Assembly (NCBI RefSeq): GCF_039539005.1
Contig: NZ_BAABCP010000001.1
Location: 1,116,001-1,180,000, forward strand
Direction: 5' to 3'
Origin: Microbacterium soli
GTDB lineage: Bacteria; Actinomycetota; Actinomycetes; Actinomycetales; Microbacteriaceae
DNA length: 64,000 bases
Made by a program: the position numbers and the translations under genes. This document shows, in pieces, positions 42,529 to 51,537 of this stretch. Under the pieces are notes generated by a model that was not told the DNA's origin, did not search any database, and saw only the letters and a program-made list of their open reading frames with translations. The stretch's first letter is position 1; the number at the start of each line of letters is the position of its first letter.

Positions 42529-43785
42529 TCAGAACCACGTGCGGATCAGGCCGGTCACCGCGCCGGACTCCACGTTCTCGACGACCGGCAGCACCCGCCA
42601 CTTGTCGAACGCCGTGCAGGGATGGGAGAGCCCGAACCGCACGACGGAGCCGACGGCGAGCGGCTGGGCGGGGCGCACATAGGTGTGTTGGTCGTTCATC
42701 GCCGAGACGGTGGCGTCGACCGGATGCCAGGGCCCGGCGAGCTCGTCGGCGGTGGCGCGCGGGATGGGCAGGCCCTCGTCGTAGGGGAAGTCCCGCTTGC
42801 CGGCGTCCACCAGCGCCAGCCCCGGCTCGGGGCTGGAGACCACGCGGGCGATGCCGTGCATCGCGCTGACGAAGTGCGGCCCGTCCGGCAGCCCGGGTCC
42901 GCCCTCGTCGAACGGCGAGATGCCGCGGTAGAAGCCGTCGTCGTGCACGATGTACGCCCCCGAGCGCAGCGTGAAGTGCGTGCGGGCGTCTCGCTCGGCG
43001 CCGCCCCACACCTCGGCGACGATATCGAAGTAGGCGCTGCCGCCCGCCGTGACGTACAGCTCGCCCTCGTCGTACAGCGGCGCGAGCGCGCGGTGCAGCT
43101 CCAGCTGCGCCTGGAGGTAGGCGCGCACGGCGGCGAGGCCCTGCTCGGAGCGGTCGTGCGCGAGGCTTCCCTCGTAGCCGGCGACGCCGGCGAGGCGCAG
43201 CACCTCGGATGCCGCCAGGCGCCGCGCGACCGCCATCGCGTCCTCGGGCGTGCGCGCACCGGTGCGCCCGCCGGCCGCCCCCAGTTCGACGCACACGTCG
43301 ATCGGACGGGCCGGGTCCACCCCGCGCAGCGCACGCTCCATGGCGTCGACGGTGGCCACCGAGTCCGCCCAGCACACGAAGCGGAAGTCGGGGTCGGCGA
43401 GCTCGCCGGCCAACCATGCGAGCGAGCGGGGGTCGACGGCGGAGTTGGCGAGCATGATCGAGTCCAGACCCAGGTCGCGGCCGGTGCGCACCTGCCCCAT
43501 GGTCGCCAGGGTGATGCCGAGCGCCCCGGCATCCGTCTGCCGCTTCCACAGCTCGGGCACCATGGTCGTCTTGCCGTGGGGCATGATCTGCAGCCCCCGC
43601 TGCGCGCACCAGGCCGCCATCGTGGCGACGTTCGCGCGCATGGCGGAGTCGTCGAGCACGACCAGCGGCGTCCAGAACTCGTCGAGGCGCGGCTCGGTCG
43701 CGAGGAAGGCGGATGCCGTCATCCCGACGGCCCGCGCCGGGATCCCCTTGTCGCGGGCCGTGAGCAGCTGTTCGTCATCGTTCAT
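42529..43785 (-). CDS. D-serine dehydratase/D-threonine aldolase-like PLP enzyme
   Basis: A 418-residue fold-type III PLP protein. The N-terminal alanine-racemase-like barrel has the PLP Lys in QIMPHGKTTM (K72); the C-terminal domain ends in GLSHPCTAFDKW, whose HxC pair matches the zinc site of DSD1-type D-serine dehydratases rather than the HxD of D-threonine aldolase. It would convert D-hydroxy amino acids to keto acids and ammonia. ATG 43785 follows AGGAGAA. It is the first gene of the minus-strand operon with deacylase, IclR and RidA, a coherent D-amino-acid catabolic set. Confidence 0.88.
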   Translation of the reverse strand: MNDDEQLLTARDKGIPARAVGMTASAFLATEPRLDEFWTPLVVLDDSAMRANVATMAAWCAQRGLQIMPHGKTTMVPELWKRQTDAGALGITLATMGQVRTGRDLGLDSIMLANSAVDPRSLAWLAGELADPDFRFVCWADSVATVDAMERALRGVDPARPIDVCVELGAAGGRTGARTPEDAMAVARRLAASEVLRLAGVAGYEGSLAHDRSEQGLAAVRAYLQAQLELHRALAPLYDEGELYVTAGGSAYFDIVAEVWGGAERDARTHFTLRSGAYIVHDDGFYRGISPFDEGGPGLPDGPHFVSAMHGIARVVSSPEPGLALVDAGKRDFPYDEGLPIPRATADELAGPWHPVDATVSAMNDQHTYVRPAQPLAVGSVVRFGLSHPCTAFDKWRVLPVVENVESGAVTGLIRTWF

Positions 43786-43817
43786 CGTGACACCCGTTCT
43801 CCTTCTTGTGCGTATAT

Positions 43818-43833
43818 TGCAACAGACGTTGCA
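43818..43833. promoter_or_regulatory. Operator between divergent D-amino-acid and KDG operons
   Basis: TGCAAC (43818-43823) and GTTGCA (43828-43833) form a perfect inverted repeat with 4-bp centre AGAC, 33 bp from the minus-strand gene start and about 33 bp from the plus-strand start. An AT-rich TATACG (minus strand) beside it may be a -10. The IclR protein at 40185-40916 is the likely ligand, by position. Confidence 0.65.
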
Positions 43834-43865
43834 GGGACTGCACATGTCGCCTCATCATGGTAACC

Positions 43866-44810
43866 ATGCCCGACGCATCCGCACCACGCCTGATCACGAT
43901 CGGCGAGACGATGGCTCTGGTCACCCCGGCGCACGCCGAGCAGCTGGCCACCGCGCAGGACGTGCGCCTGCTCGTCGGCGGTGCGGAGTCGAACGTCGCC
44001 GTGCACGCCGCACGGCTGGGCATCCCCACCGCATGGATCAGCGCCCTCGGAGACGATGCGCTCGGCGAGCGCGTGCGCGATGAGGTCGCCCGGCACGGCG
44101 TGGACGTCGGCTGGGTCACGAGCGACCCGGATGCCCCGACGGGCGTCTACTTCAAGGATCCCGGTCGCGGCGTGCTCTACTACCGGCGCGGCTCCGCGGC
44201 GGCCGCGATGAGCCCCGACAACCTCGCCTCCGTGCCGCTCGAGCAGGCCGAGATCGTGCACGTGTCCGGCATCACCCCGGCGCTCTCCCGCAGCTGCGCG
44301 GACCTCGTCGAGAGCGTGCTCGATCGCATGGCGACCGCACCCGGCCTCGTCAGCTTCGACGTGAACCACCGCCCGGTCCTCTGGGAGCCGGGTGAGGCGG
44401 CATCCGCTCTGCTCACGCTCGCCCGGCGCGCCGACATCGTGCTGGTCGGCCTCGACGAGGCCGACGGACTGTGGGGCACCGCCGACGCCGACGCCGTGCG
44501 CGCGCTGCTGCCCGAGCCCGGCCTGCTCGTCGTCAAGGACGGCGATGTGGGCGCGACGGAGTTCGACAGCCGCGGCGGCGCCGACGCGCGCACCTTCGCA
44601 CCCGCGATCAGGACCGAGGTGGTCGAGGCCGTGGGCGCCGGCGACGCGTTCGCCGCCGGCTACCTGTGCGCACTCCTGCAGGGCGCGGGCGCTGCACAGA
44701 GACTGGCCTCCGGCCATCGCCGTGCGCACCTGGTGCTGCAGTCCACCGACGACGTCCCGCCCGATGACGGCACCCCCGCCATGCCGAGCGAGCGCCCCTC
44801 CACGAAGTGA
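43866..44810 (+). CDS. PfkB family kinase, probable 2-dehydro-3-deoxygluconokinase
   Basis: A 314-residue ribokinase-fold enzyme: ITIGETMALVTP, LLVGGAESNVAVHAARLGIP, YYRRGSAAAAMSP and the ATP/catalytic motif VVEAVGAGDAFAAGYLCALL. The GETMALV start and the pairing with KDPG aldolase support 2-keto-3-deoxygluconate as substrate. The start may be ATG 43866 or ATG 43857; neither has a good ribosome site. Together with the aldolase it yields pyruvate and glyceraldehyde 3-phosphate. Confidence 0.88.
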   Translation: MPDASAPRLITIGETMALVTPAHAEQLATAQDVRLLVGGAESNVAVHAARLGIPTAWISALGDDALGERVRDEVARHGVDVGWVTSDPDAPTGVYFKDPGRGVLYYRRGSAAAAMSPDNLASVPLEQAEIVHVSGITPALSRSCADLVESVLDRMATAPGLVSFDVNHRPVLWEPGEAASALLTLARRADIVLVGLDEADGLWGTADADAVRALLPEPGLLVVKDGDVGATEFDSRGGADARTFAPAIRTEVVEAVGAGDAFAAGYLCALLQGAGAAQRLASGHRRAHLVLQSTDDVPPDDGTPAMPSERPSTK

Positions 44811-44823
44811 ACAGGATCCGAAC

Positions 44824-45426
44824 ATGACAGACAACTCCGCATTCGAGCAGCTCTTCGGCAACGCGCCGCTCATGGCGATCCTGCGCGGCATGGGGGTCGA
44901 GCGCACGCTCGCGACCGCCACGCGCGCGTGGGACCTGGGCATCACGGCCGTCGAGGTGCCCGTGCAGACGCCCACCGACGTCGAGGCGCTCCGCGTCGTC
45001 GCCGACGCCGCCCGCGAGCGCGGGCTGGTCGTCGGGGCCGGCACCGTGATCGCGCCCGAGCACGTGCGCCAGGCCGCCGGCGCCGGCGCCGCGTTCACCG
45101 TGAGCCCGGGGCTGGACATCGAGATCGTGCGCGCGTCGCACGCCGCGGGCATGCCGTCCCTGCCGGGCGTCTCCACCGCCACCGAGGTGCAGCGCGCGCT
45201 GAGCGAGGGGCTCACCTGGATGAAGGCGTTCCCGGCCTCGCTGCTGGGCACCGGCTGGTTCCCCGCGATGCGCGGGCCGTTCCCACAGGCGAGGTTCGTC
45301 GCCACCGGCGGCATGGGCTCCACCAACGCCCGGGAGTTCCTGGATGCCGGCGTGCGCGTGGTGGCCGTCGGCTCCGCGCTCGAGGACGAGGCCCAGCTTC
45401 CGGCGCTGGCCGCGCTGCTGGCCTGA
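44824..45426 (+). CDS. 2-dehydro-3-deoxy-phosphogluconate (KDPG/KHG) aldolase
   Basis: A 200-residue class I aldolase: MAILRGMGVERTLATATRAW, AVEVPVQTP with the catalytic Glu, GAGTVIAPEHVRQAAGAGA, and the Schiff-base Lys in WMKAFPASLLG, then ATGGMGSTNAREFLDAG. It lies 13 bp after the kinase gene and is closed by a 14-bp terminator stem. It splits KDPG into pyruvate and glyceraldehyde 3-phosphate. Confidence 0.93.
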   Translation: MTDNSAFEQLFGNAPLMAILRGMGVERTLATATRAWDLGITAVEVPVQTPTDVEALRVVADAARERGLVVGAGTVIAPEHVRQAAGAGAAFTVSPGLDIEIVRASHAAGMPSLPGVSTATEVQRALSEGLTWMKAFPASLLGTGWFPAMRGPFPQARFVATGGMGSTNAREFLDAGVRVVAVGSALEDEAQLPALAALLA

Positions 45427-45490
45427 CGGCATCCGCCCTCCCCCTCGCGCCGCAGCCGCAGGCACGGCACGGGCAGGGCGCGGCGCCGGG

Positions 45491-45522
45491 TGCGCGACCC
45501 GTTCCTCTGAACGGGTCGCGCA
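45491..45522. terminator. Bidirectional terminator
   Basis: TGCGCGACCCGTTC (45491-45504) and its exact complement (45509-45522) form a 14-bp stem with a CTCT tetraloop between the convergent aldolase and MFS genes. Confidence 0.85.
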
Positions 45523-45579
45523 TCCGGCGCAGTCCTGTGCTCTCGACGCATGTGAGCGGATGAAGCGGGGTGGTCGGCG

Positions 45580-46923
45580 TCAGCGGGCGCCGGTGCCGGC
45601 GAGCTCGTGCAGACGGCCCGCGCCCTCCACATCGGGGCGGATGGATGCCACGAGCGTGGCGATCACTCCCACGATCGCGATGACCGCCGAGTACGCCACG
45701 ACCGGCCAGAACGCCCCACCGGCGGCAGCGACCAGGGCCGTGCAGATCAGCGGTGCGAATCCGCCGCCGAGGGTGTTGGAGAACTGGTACCCGATGTTCA
45801 CGCCAGTCGTCCGCGCCTCCGCGTCGAACATCTCCACGAGCATCGTCGACAGCGTCGCCTGCATGGCCACACCGAACACGACGAAGCCGAGGATCTGACC
45901 GAGCCAGATCAGCCACATGTTTCCGGTGCTGAACAGCGCGAACGCCGGGTAGACCATGGCGGCGAAGCCGAGGCATCCGATGATGTAGACCGTGCGACGG
46001 CCGATGCGATCGGAGATGTGGCCCCACAGCGGCGCGACGACGATCTGCAGCAGACCCACGATCATCGTGCCCGCGAAGCCCATCCACGCGGGCAGGTGCT
46101 TGTTCGACACCATGAACCCGAGCCCGTAGGTGAGGATGACGTAGCCCGCGATGGACTGCGGAAGGCCGATGAGGATGCCCATGATCGTGTTCTTCGGGTG
46201 CCGGAACACCTCGATGAGCGGATTGGCCTTCCTGCCCGTGGCGGCGACCTGCAGGGTCTGGGTCTGGACGAACTCTTCGGACTCCTCGAGCTTGCTCCTC
46301 AGCACGACCGCGATGACGGCCAGGACGATCGAGAAGACGAAGGGGATGCGCCACCCCCACTCGATGAACCACGAGCCGGGGGTGAGTCCCAGCGCGGCCA
46401 TCAGTCCGCCCGAGACGACGTTGGCGATGCCGGCGCCCGAGATCAGGAACGCCCCGTACAGACCGTGCTTGCCGGTCGGCGCGTTCTCGACGACCATCGT
46501 CGCCGCCCCGCCCATCTCGCCGCCGACGAAGAAGCCCTGGAACATGCGGCACAGCAGCAGCAGGAGCGGCGCGGCGATGCCGATCCGGTGGTCCGGCGGG
46601 ATGAGCCCGATGCCCGTGGTGGCGATGCCCATTCCGACGACGGTGATCATCAGCACCGCCTTGCGCCCGACGCGATCGCCGACGATGCCCCAGATGACGC
46701 CGCCGAGCGGGCGCAGCAGGAAGCCGACCGCGAACGTGGCGAACGAGGACAGCTGCGCCACCAGTGGGTCGTCGCTGGAGAAGAAGACCGCGGGGAAGAC
46801 GGCCGCCGAGGCGAGCCCGTACAGGTAGTAGTCGTAGTACTCCATCAGCGTGCCGATGGAACCGCCTGCCACCATCCGGCGCTGCCGGGGTGTCAGGCCT
46901 CGTCGGGCCGCGGTCTGGGACAT
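45580..46923 (-). CDS. MFS transporter, metabolite:H+ symporter (MHS) family
   Basis: A 447-residue protein with twelve membrane helices. GTLMEYYDYYLYGLASAAVF, GDRVGRKAVLM (motif A) and FQGFFVGGEMGGAATMVVEN are typical of the MHS branch (ShiA, ProP, KgtP), which imports organic acids, betaines or shikimate. ATG 46923 has AAGGAGG. It is divergent from the YheO-type regulator and shares a palindromic control region (47007-47025) with it. The substrate cannot be told. Confidence 0.92.
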   Translation of the reverse strand: MSQTAARRGLTPRQRRMVAGGSIGTLMEYYDYYLYGLASAAVFPAVFFSSDDPLVAQLSSFATFAVGFLLRPLGGVIWGIVGDRVGRKAVLMITVVGMGIATTGIGLIPPDHRIGIAAPLLLLLCRMFQGFFVGGEMGGAATMVVENAPTGKHGLYGAFLISGAGIANVVSGGLMAALGLTPGSWFIEWGWRIPFVFSIVLAVIAVVLRSKLEESEEFVQTQTLQVAATGRKANPLIEVFRHPKNTIMGILIGLPQSIAGYVILTYGLGFMVSNKHLPAWMGFAGTMIVGLLQIVVAPLWGHISDRIGRRTVYIIGCLGFAAMVYPAFALFSTGNMWLIWLGQILGFVVFGVAMQATLSTMLVEMFDAEARTTGVNIGYQFSNTLGGGFAPLICTALVAAAGGAFWPVVAYSAVIAIVGVIATLVASIRPDVEGAGRLHELAGTGAR

Positions 46924-47006
46924 GGAAGCCTCCTTGCTCTGCGAGGGATCGGGTCGGGGATCACTCTCGACGGGATGTGCTGTCGCCGCTAAGATACACA
47001 CGAGAC

Positions 47007-47025
47007 AGACATAATGTCTACATTA
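47007..47025. promoter_or_regulatory. Overlapping palindromes in the MFS/YheO divergent promoter
   Basis: AGACATAATGTCT (47007-47019) is a perfect 13-bp palindrome and overlaps TAATGTCTACATTA (47012-47025), a second perfect inverted repeat, within an AT-rich stretch. Two overlapping dimer sites in the shared spacer suggest mutual exclusion or cooperative binding by the adjacent regulator. Confidence 0.65.
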
Positions 47026-47069
47026 GATAATTTTTGTAAAGGCTGAATCTCTGCAAGACTCGGGGCACG

Positions 47070-47789
47070 ATGAGGACACGAACGGCCATGGAGAACGCGG
47101 CAGCCGCGCTGGCGGAGGACACCACTCGCCAGACCTACGAGAGCGCCGAGGAGGTGCTGCGCCTGTACCGTCCGGTGATGCGCGCGCTGGCGACCGCGGC
47201 CGGCCCTTCCGTCGAGGTCGTGCTGCACAATCTCGACAGCAGCGACGTCGACCTGGACCACACGATCATGGCGATCGAGAACGGCCATGTCACGGGCCGC
47301 TCGGTCGGCGGGCCCTCGACGTCGCTGGGCCTGGACGTGCTCAAGGACAGGCGGGGGAACCACGATGCGTTCGGCTACCGTGCGTTCACCAGCGACGGAC
47401 GCGAGCTGCGCAGCTCATCGGTGTACTTCCACAACGCGGCGGGCGACATCATCGCCTCGCTGTGCATCAACGTCGACCTCAGCCCGATCCAGCACGCCCG
47501 CAACATGCTCGAAGCGCTGCTGCCGGTCGCGCCGGTGAGCGCCGAGAACGCCCCGCAGGAGCACTTCGGCTCCGACCTGCTCTCGGTGATGGACCAGATG
47601 ATCACCGAGGCCATCGCCGAGATCGGTCGCCCCGTCGCGCAGATGTCGCGCGACGACAAGATCGCGGTGCTCGAGAAGCTCGACCAGCGAGGCGTCACGC
47701 AGATGCGCAAGTCGATCGAGACCATCGCGAAGCGGCTGCGCGTGTCACGGGTGACCGCCTACGCCTATCTCGACGAGGCGCGCAGCTGA
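47070..47789 (+). CDS. YheO-like PAS domain regulator with C-terminal HTH
   Basis: A 239-residue protein of the YheO/DppR-like family: PAS_6-type domain (GPSVEVVLHNLDSSDVDLDH, SVYFHNAAGDIIASLCINVD) and a C-terminal DAUP helix-turn-helix (TQMRKSIETIAKRLRVSRVT, AYAYLDEAR). Start may be 47070 or ATG 47088. Members respond to small nitrogen compounds and control adjacent transporter or catabolic genes; here the divergent MFS gene is the obvious target. The rhodanese gene overlaps its stop. Confidence 0.87.
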   Translation: MRTRTAMENAAAALAEDTTRQTYESAEEVLRLYRPVMRALATAAGPSVEVVLHNLDSSDVDLDHTIMAIENGHVTGRSVGGPSTSLGLDVLKDRRGNHDAFGYRAFTSDGRELRSSSVYFHNAAGDIIASLCINVDLSPIQHARNMLEALLPVAPVSAENAPQEHFGSDLLSVMDQMITEAIAEIGRPVAQMSRDDKIAVLEKLDQRGVTQMRKSIETIAKRLRVSRVTAYAYLDEARS

Positions 47790-48205
47790 TGGCCTCGACT
47801 GCTGAGATCGCCGCGCGGCTCGCGCACGTCGACGCCCGCCTGGGCTACGAGATCGACGTGGTCGCCGCTTCGCACGCGGTCGCCGCGGGCTCCGCAGTGC
47901 TCGTCGACACCCGGAAGCAGACGTCGTGGGACCACGGTCACATCGCCGGAGCCCTACACCTGCCCGTGTCCGCACTCGAGACGGGCATCCCCGCCCTCCC
48001 CCGCGACCGCACCCTCATCGTCTACGGGTGGGGGCCGGGATGCAACGGCGCGGCCTCCACGGCGCGGGTGCTGCTGGCCGCCGGCCTGGACACCCGCGAG
48101 CTGCTCGGCGGGTACGAGTACTGGGTGCGCAACGGGTTCCCGACCGAATCCGAGGGTCGGATCACCCGGAGCGCACCGGACCCTCTGGTCACCGCCGAGG
48201 TCTGA
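47789..48205 (+). CDS. Rhodanese-like domain protein
   Basis: A 138-residue single rhodanese domain. DTRKQTSWDHGHIAGALHLP is the conserved CH2A-like region and VYGWGPGCNGAASTA the active-site loop with the catalytic Cys, so it may carry sulfur; the residues around the Cys are unusual. Its ATG overlaps the regulator stop by 1-3 bp, so synthesis is coupled to the YheO-type protein. A sulfur-transfer or sensing role linked to the transported compound is only inference. Confidence 0.85.
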   Translation: MASTAEIAARLAHVDARLGYEIDVVAASHAVAAGSAVLVDTRKQTSWDHGHIAGALHLPVSALETGIPALPRDRTLIVYGWGPGCNGAASTARVLLAAGLDTRELLGGYEYWVRNGFPTESEGRITRSAPDPLVTAEV

Positions 48206-48221
48206 GACGACCGCAGCGGAA

Positions 48222-48261
48222 CGAGGCCCCCTCCGGGAGACGAGTCTCGGAGGGGGCCTCG
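48222..48261. terminator. Bidirectional terminator
   Basis: CGAGGCCCCCTCCG (48222-48235) pairs perfectly with 48248-48261 (14 bp), and the loop itself can form a small inner stem GAGAC/GTCTC. It lies between the convergent rhodanese and binding-protein genes. Confidence 0.85.
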
Positions 48262-48300
48262 GTGATTCACGCGAACACGAAACGGATCGCGCGACGGGTG

Positions 48301-49209
48301 TCAGGAGGTCAGACCGTCGACCCAGTCCGTGTTCTCGTCCATCCAGGCGCGGACGATGTCGGTGTAATCGGAGATGTCCTCCTCGCCGGAGTTGTACATC
48401 ACGTTCTCCAGCTCGAACAGCACGTCGGAGTCCATGGTGAACCCGCTCAGCCACTCGTTGACCTCGGGGAACTCGTCGGCGAAGGTGCTGCTGACGATGG
48501 TGTGGATCGACTCGGCCTCGCCCAGGGTCTTCTCCGGGTCGTCCAGGTCCTTGATGTCGAAGGCATCGTAGGCCCAGTGCGGACGCCACAGCGTGACGAC
48601 CACGTTCTCGCCCGCCTCCAGCTTGGACTGCAGCTCGGCGAGCATCGCCGGCGTCGACGAGGTGATGAAGTCCATCCCCTCCAGACCGTAGGTCGGGATG
48701 GTGTTGTCCTGCGTCGCCGCGGTCAGGCCCGCGCCGGGCTCGATGCCGATGAGGCGGTTGTCGAACTCGTCGGCGTGGTCGGCCAGCTCGGTGAGCGAGT
48801 CGATCGGGGCATCCGCGTTGACGGCGATCGTCAGCAGGGCGTCCTCGTTCCAGGCGCCGAGGTCGACGATGTCGTCACCGAACTCCTCGAAGTAGTCCGC
48901 GTGCGTGAACGGCAGCCAGCCGTCCAGCGCGATGTCGTACGTGCCGTCGGCGACGCCGGAGAACACCGGACCCGCATCCGCGTACTGCAGGTCGACGTTG
49001 TAGCCCTTGTCCTCCAGAGCGAGCTTCCACACGTAGGAGGCGACCTCGCCCTCGGGCCAGCCGTTGAACACCCCGATCGTGATGTCCTTCGACGCCGGAG
49101 CCTCGGGAGCGTCGCCGGAGGGGTCGTTGCCACCGCCTGCGCAGCCCGCCAGGGCCAGCGCGGCGACGGAGCCGAGCGCGACGGCGCTCAGGATCCTCTT
49201 CGTCTTCAT
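48301..49209 (-). CDS. Glycine betaine/proline ABC transporter substrate-binding lipoprotein
   Basis: A 302-residue ProX/OpuAC-type protein with signal peptide and lipobox LALAGC (C23). DITIGVFNGWPEGEVASYVW and LDGWLPFTHADYFEEFGDDI are typical of the quaternary-ammonium binder. A GGAGGAAAGGA site precedes ATG 49209. It is the last gene of the ATPase-permease-binding protein operon and is separated from the permease by a hairpin that could raise its own mRNA level. Role: uptake of compatible solutes under osmotic stress. Confidence 0.92.
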   Translation of the reverse strand: MKTKRILSAVALGSVAALALAGCAGGGNDPSGDAPEAPASKDITIGVFNGWPEGEVASYVWKLALEDKGYNVDLQYADAGPVFSGVADGTYDIALDGWLPFTHADYFEEFGDDIVDLGAWNEDALLTIAVNADAPIDSLTELADHADEFDNRLIGIEPGAGLTAATQDNTIPTYGLEGMDFITSSTPAMLAELQSKLEAGENVVVTLWRPHWAYDAFDIKDLDDPEKTLGEAESIHTIVSSTFADEFPEVNEWLSGFTMDSDVLFELENVMYNSGEEDISDYTDIVRAWMDENTDWVDGLTS

Positions 49210-49254
49210 GATCGTTCCTTTCCTCCCGTGTGCTGTGTCACGGGTGTTGGGGAT

Positions 49255-49274
49255 GCCCGTGGGATACCACGGGC
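49255..49274 (-). terminator. Intercistronic hairpin before the binding-protein gene
   Basis: GCCCGTGG (49255-49262) and CCACGGGC (49267-49274) form a perfect 8-bp stem with a 4-nt loop between permease stop and lipoprotein start; likely an mRNA-stabilising or processing structure. Confidence 0.55.
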
Positions 49275-49303
49275 GGTCTTGTGCACGACGCTCGCGTCGC
49301 GCG

Positions 49304-50230
49304 CTATTCACTCACCGAGGCCTGCTCGGCGGCATCCGTCTCCTGCGAGTGCTCCCCGGGAGCGCCGCCGTTCCCGGCGTGCCGCGCCCTGCGGGACTGT
49401 CCGAACCCGCTCGTGATGCGGTCGAGGACCATCGCGATGATGACCACCGCGAGCCCGGCCTCGAAACCGAGCGGGATGTTGACCGAGCTCAGCGCCTGGA
49501 TGATGGGGCGGCCGAGGCCCGGTGCCCCGACCATGCTGGCGATGACCGACATCGACAGCGAGAGCATGATCACCTGGTTGACGCCGGCCATGATCGACGG
49601 CATCGCCAGCGGGAGCTGGATCTGCCGCAGGATGCGGCCCGGGGTGGCGCCGAACGCGTTGCCGGCCTCGACGACCTCCTCGTCGACGCCGCGGATGCCG
49701 AGTTCGGTGAGCCGCACACCCGGGGCGACGGCGAACATGATCGTCGCGAAGATGCCGGGCACCGGCCCGACGCTGAACAGGAAGATCGCCGGCAGCAGGT
49801 ACACGAAGGCCGGCATCGTCTGCAGGAAGTCCAGGATCGGACGCACGATGTTCGACACCGCGCGCGAGCGCGCCGCCCAGATGCCCACGGGGATGGCGAT
49901 CACCGTGGCGATGACCACGGCGACCAGCGTCAGCGCGAGGGTGAGCATCGCGTTCTCCCACTGATTCACCATGATGATCAGCACCAGTCCGACCACCGTG
50001 CCCACCGCGAGCCGCCATCCCTTGGCGAAGTACGAGACCGCGGCCAGCACGATGATGATGGCCCACGCCGGCGGCTCGGTGAACACCCAGCCCATCGCCT
50101 GGTAGATGCCGTCGAACAGCATCGCGAAGAAGTCGAAGAGCCAGCCGACGTAATCCTGCAGGAAGCTGATGAACTCCTTGACCCACTTCCCCAGCGGGAT
50201 GCGGGCACCGTCTGCGATCCACTCGAGCAT
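49304..50230 (-). CDS. Glycine betaine/proline ABC transporter permease
   Basis: A 308-residue ProW/OpuAB-type permease with about seven helices and the EAA-like loop VDEEVVEAGNAFGATPGRIL, followed by LPLAMPSIMAGVNQVIMLSL. The C-terminal tail is short, polar and cytoplasmic. The start overlaps the ATPase stop (ATGA). It forms the membrane channel with the ATPase and the lipoprotein. Confidence 0.93.
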   Translation of the reverse strand: MLEWIADGARIPLGKWVKEFISFLQDYVGWLFDFFAMLFDGIYQAMGWVFTEPPAWAIIIVLAAVSYFAKGWRLAVGTVVGLVLIIMVNQWENAMLTLALTLVAVVIATVIAIPVGIWAARSRAVSNIVRPILDFLQTMPAFVYLLPAIFLFSVGPVPGIFATIMFAVAPGVRLTELGIRGVDEEVVEAGNAFGATPGRILRQIQLPLAMPSIMAGVNQVIMLSLSMSVIASMVGAPGLGRPIIQALSSVNIPLGFEAGLAVVIIAMVLDRITSGFGQSRRARHAGNGGAPGEHSQETDAAEQASVSE

Positions 50231-51537
50231 CAGCGGTCGCCTCCTTCGCGTGCGGAGCCGGCGGCGGCCGGAGCGGCGTCCGCGACCTGGTCGACGAGCG
50301 GAGTGAACTCGGCCACCATGTCGATCGGCGTCTGGATGATGGGCATCTCGCGCGTCGTCGCCGGCACGTTGCCGAGCGCCGCCAGCAGCGTCACGCGCGG
50401 GATCACGCCGATCAGGCGGCGCTTGTCGTCGACGACGGCCAGCGGCACGGGGGTCTCGACCGCGCGCTCGACGATGTCGGTGAGCAGGTCATCGGGCCCG
50501 ACGGTGAGCACGTTGGTGTCGACGATGCCGCGGACGTCGGTGTTCCCGGCCTTGACGGCCCGGATGACGGCCCGGTCGGTGACCACGCCGATGAGCTTGC
50601 GGCTCTCGACGGCGAACACCGCGCTGCTCTGCTGCTCGCGGAGGGTGCGCAGCGCGCCGCGCACCCCCGCGCTGATCGGGGTGGTGGCGTGCGGCGGCTC
50701 CATGACGGCGCTCGCGGTGAGCACACGCGTGCGGTCCACGTCCTGCACGAACTGCGCCACATAGTCATTGGCGGGGTCGGTGAGGATCTCCTCCGGCGTG
50801 CCCTGCTGCACGATGCGCCCGTCGCGCATCACGGCGATGCGGTCGCCGAGGAACATGGCCTCGTTGAGGTCGTGCGTGATGAAGATGATCGTGCGGCCCA
50901 GCTCCTGCTGCAGCTCGATGAGCTGCTCCTGCATCTCGCGGCGGATCAGCGGGTCCAGCGCGCTGAACGCCTCATCCATGAGCAGGATGTCGCTGCCGGC
51001 GGTGAGTGCGCGGGCCAGGCCCACCCGCTGACGCATCCCACCGGACAGCTCGTCGGGGTAGGAGTCGGCCCACTGGTCCAGACCCACCTTGCCGAGGATC
51101 TCCCGAGCCCGCTTCAGTCGCTCCGCGGCGGGGACCCCCTGGATCTCCAGTGCGTAGGCGGCGTTGTCGATGACCGTGCGGTGCGGCAGCAGCGCGAAGT
51201 GCTGGAACACCATGGCCACGGACTTGCGGCGGATGTCGCGCAGCTCGGCGGCGGATGCCTCGGTGACACTGCGGCCCTGCACGAGCACCTCGCCGTCCGT
51301 GGGCGTGAGCAGCCCGTTGAGCATGCGGATGATCGTCGACTTCCCCGACCCCGACAGCCCCATGATGACGAAGATCTCACCACGCCGCACGGTGAAACTG
51401 GCGTCGATGACGGCGGCGGTGCCGGCGTCGAGCACGTCGGTTCGGGTCTCTCCGGCCTTCAGCCGCTTGACCGCCTGCTGCGGATTACGACCGAAGACCT
51501 TGTACAGATTATGCGCTTCCAGAGCGATCTCGGACAC
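50230..51537 (-). CDS. Glycine betaine/proline ABC transporter ATPase with CBS domains
   Basis: A 435-residue ProV/OpuAA-type ATPase: Walker A GLSGSGKST (60-68), signature LSGGMRQRVGLARAL, Walker B ILLMDEAFSALDP, then two CBS domains (about 275-400) that in OpuA sense ionic strength. GTG 51537 with GGGGGAAA starts the gene. First gene of the operon. A second betaine system is hinted at by the partial gene at the window end. Confidence 0.94.
   Translation of the reverse strand: MSEIALEAHNLYKVFGRNPQQAVKRLKAGETRTDVLDAGTAAVIDASFTVRRGEIFVIMGLSGSGKSTIIRMLNGLLTPTDGEVLVQGRSVTEASAAELRDIRRKSVAMVFQHFALLPHRTVIDNAAYALEIQGVPAAERLKRAREILGKVGLDQWADSYPDELSGGMRQRVGLARALTAGSDILLMDEAFSALDPLIRREMQEQLIELQQELGRTIIFITHDLNEAMFLGDRIAVMRDGRIVQQGTPEEILTDPANDYVAQFVQDVDRTRVLTASAVMEPPHATTPISAGVRGALRTLREQQSSAVFAVESRKLIGVVTDRAVIRAVKAGNTDVRGIVDTNVLTVGPDDLLTDIVERAVETPVPLAVVDDKRRLIGVIPRVTLLAALGNVPATTREMPIIQTPIDMVAEFTPLVDQVADAAPAAAGSAREGGDR

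Noticed and set aside
40919..43609. 896-codon reading of the deacylase frame
   Set aside because: The upstream part is a shadow of the D-serine dehydratase-like gene; the ribosome site and similarity place the start at 42517.
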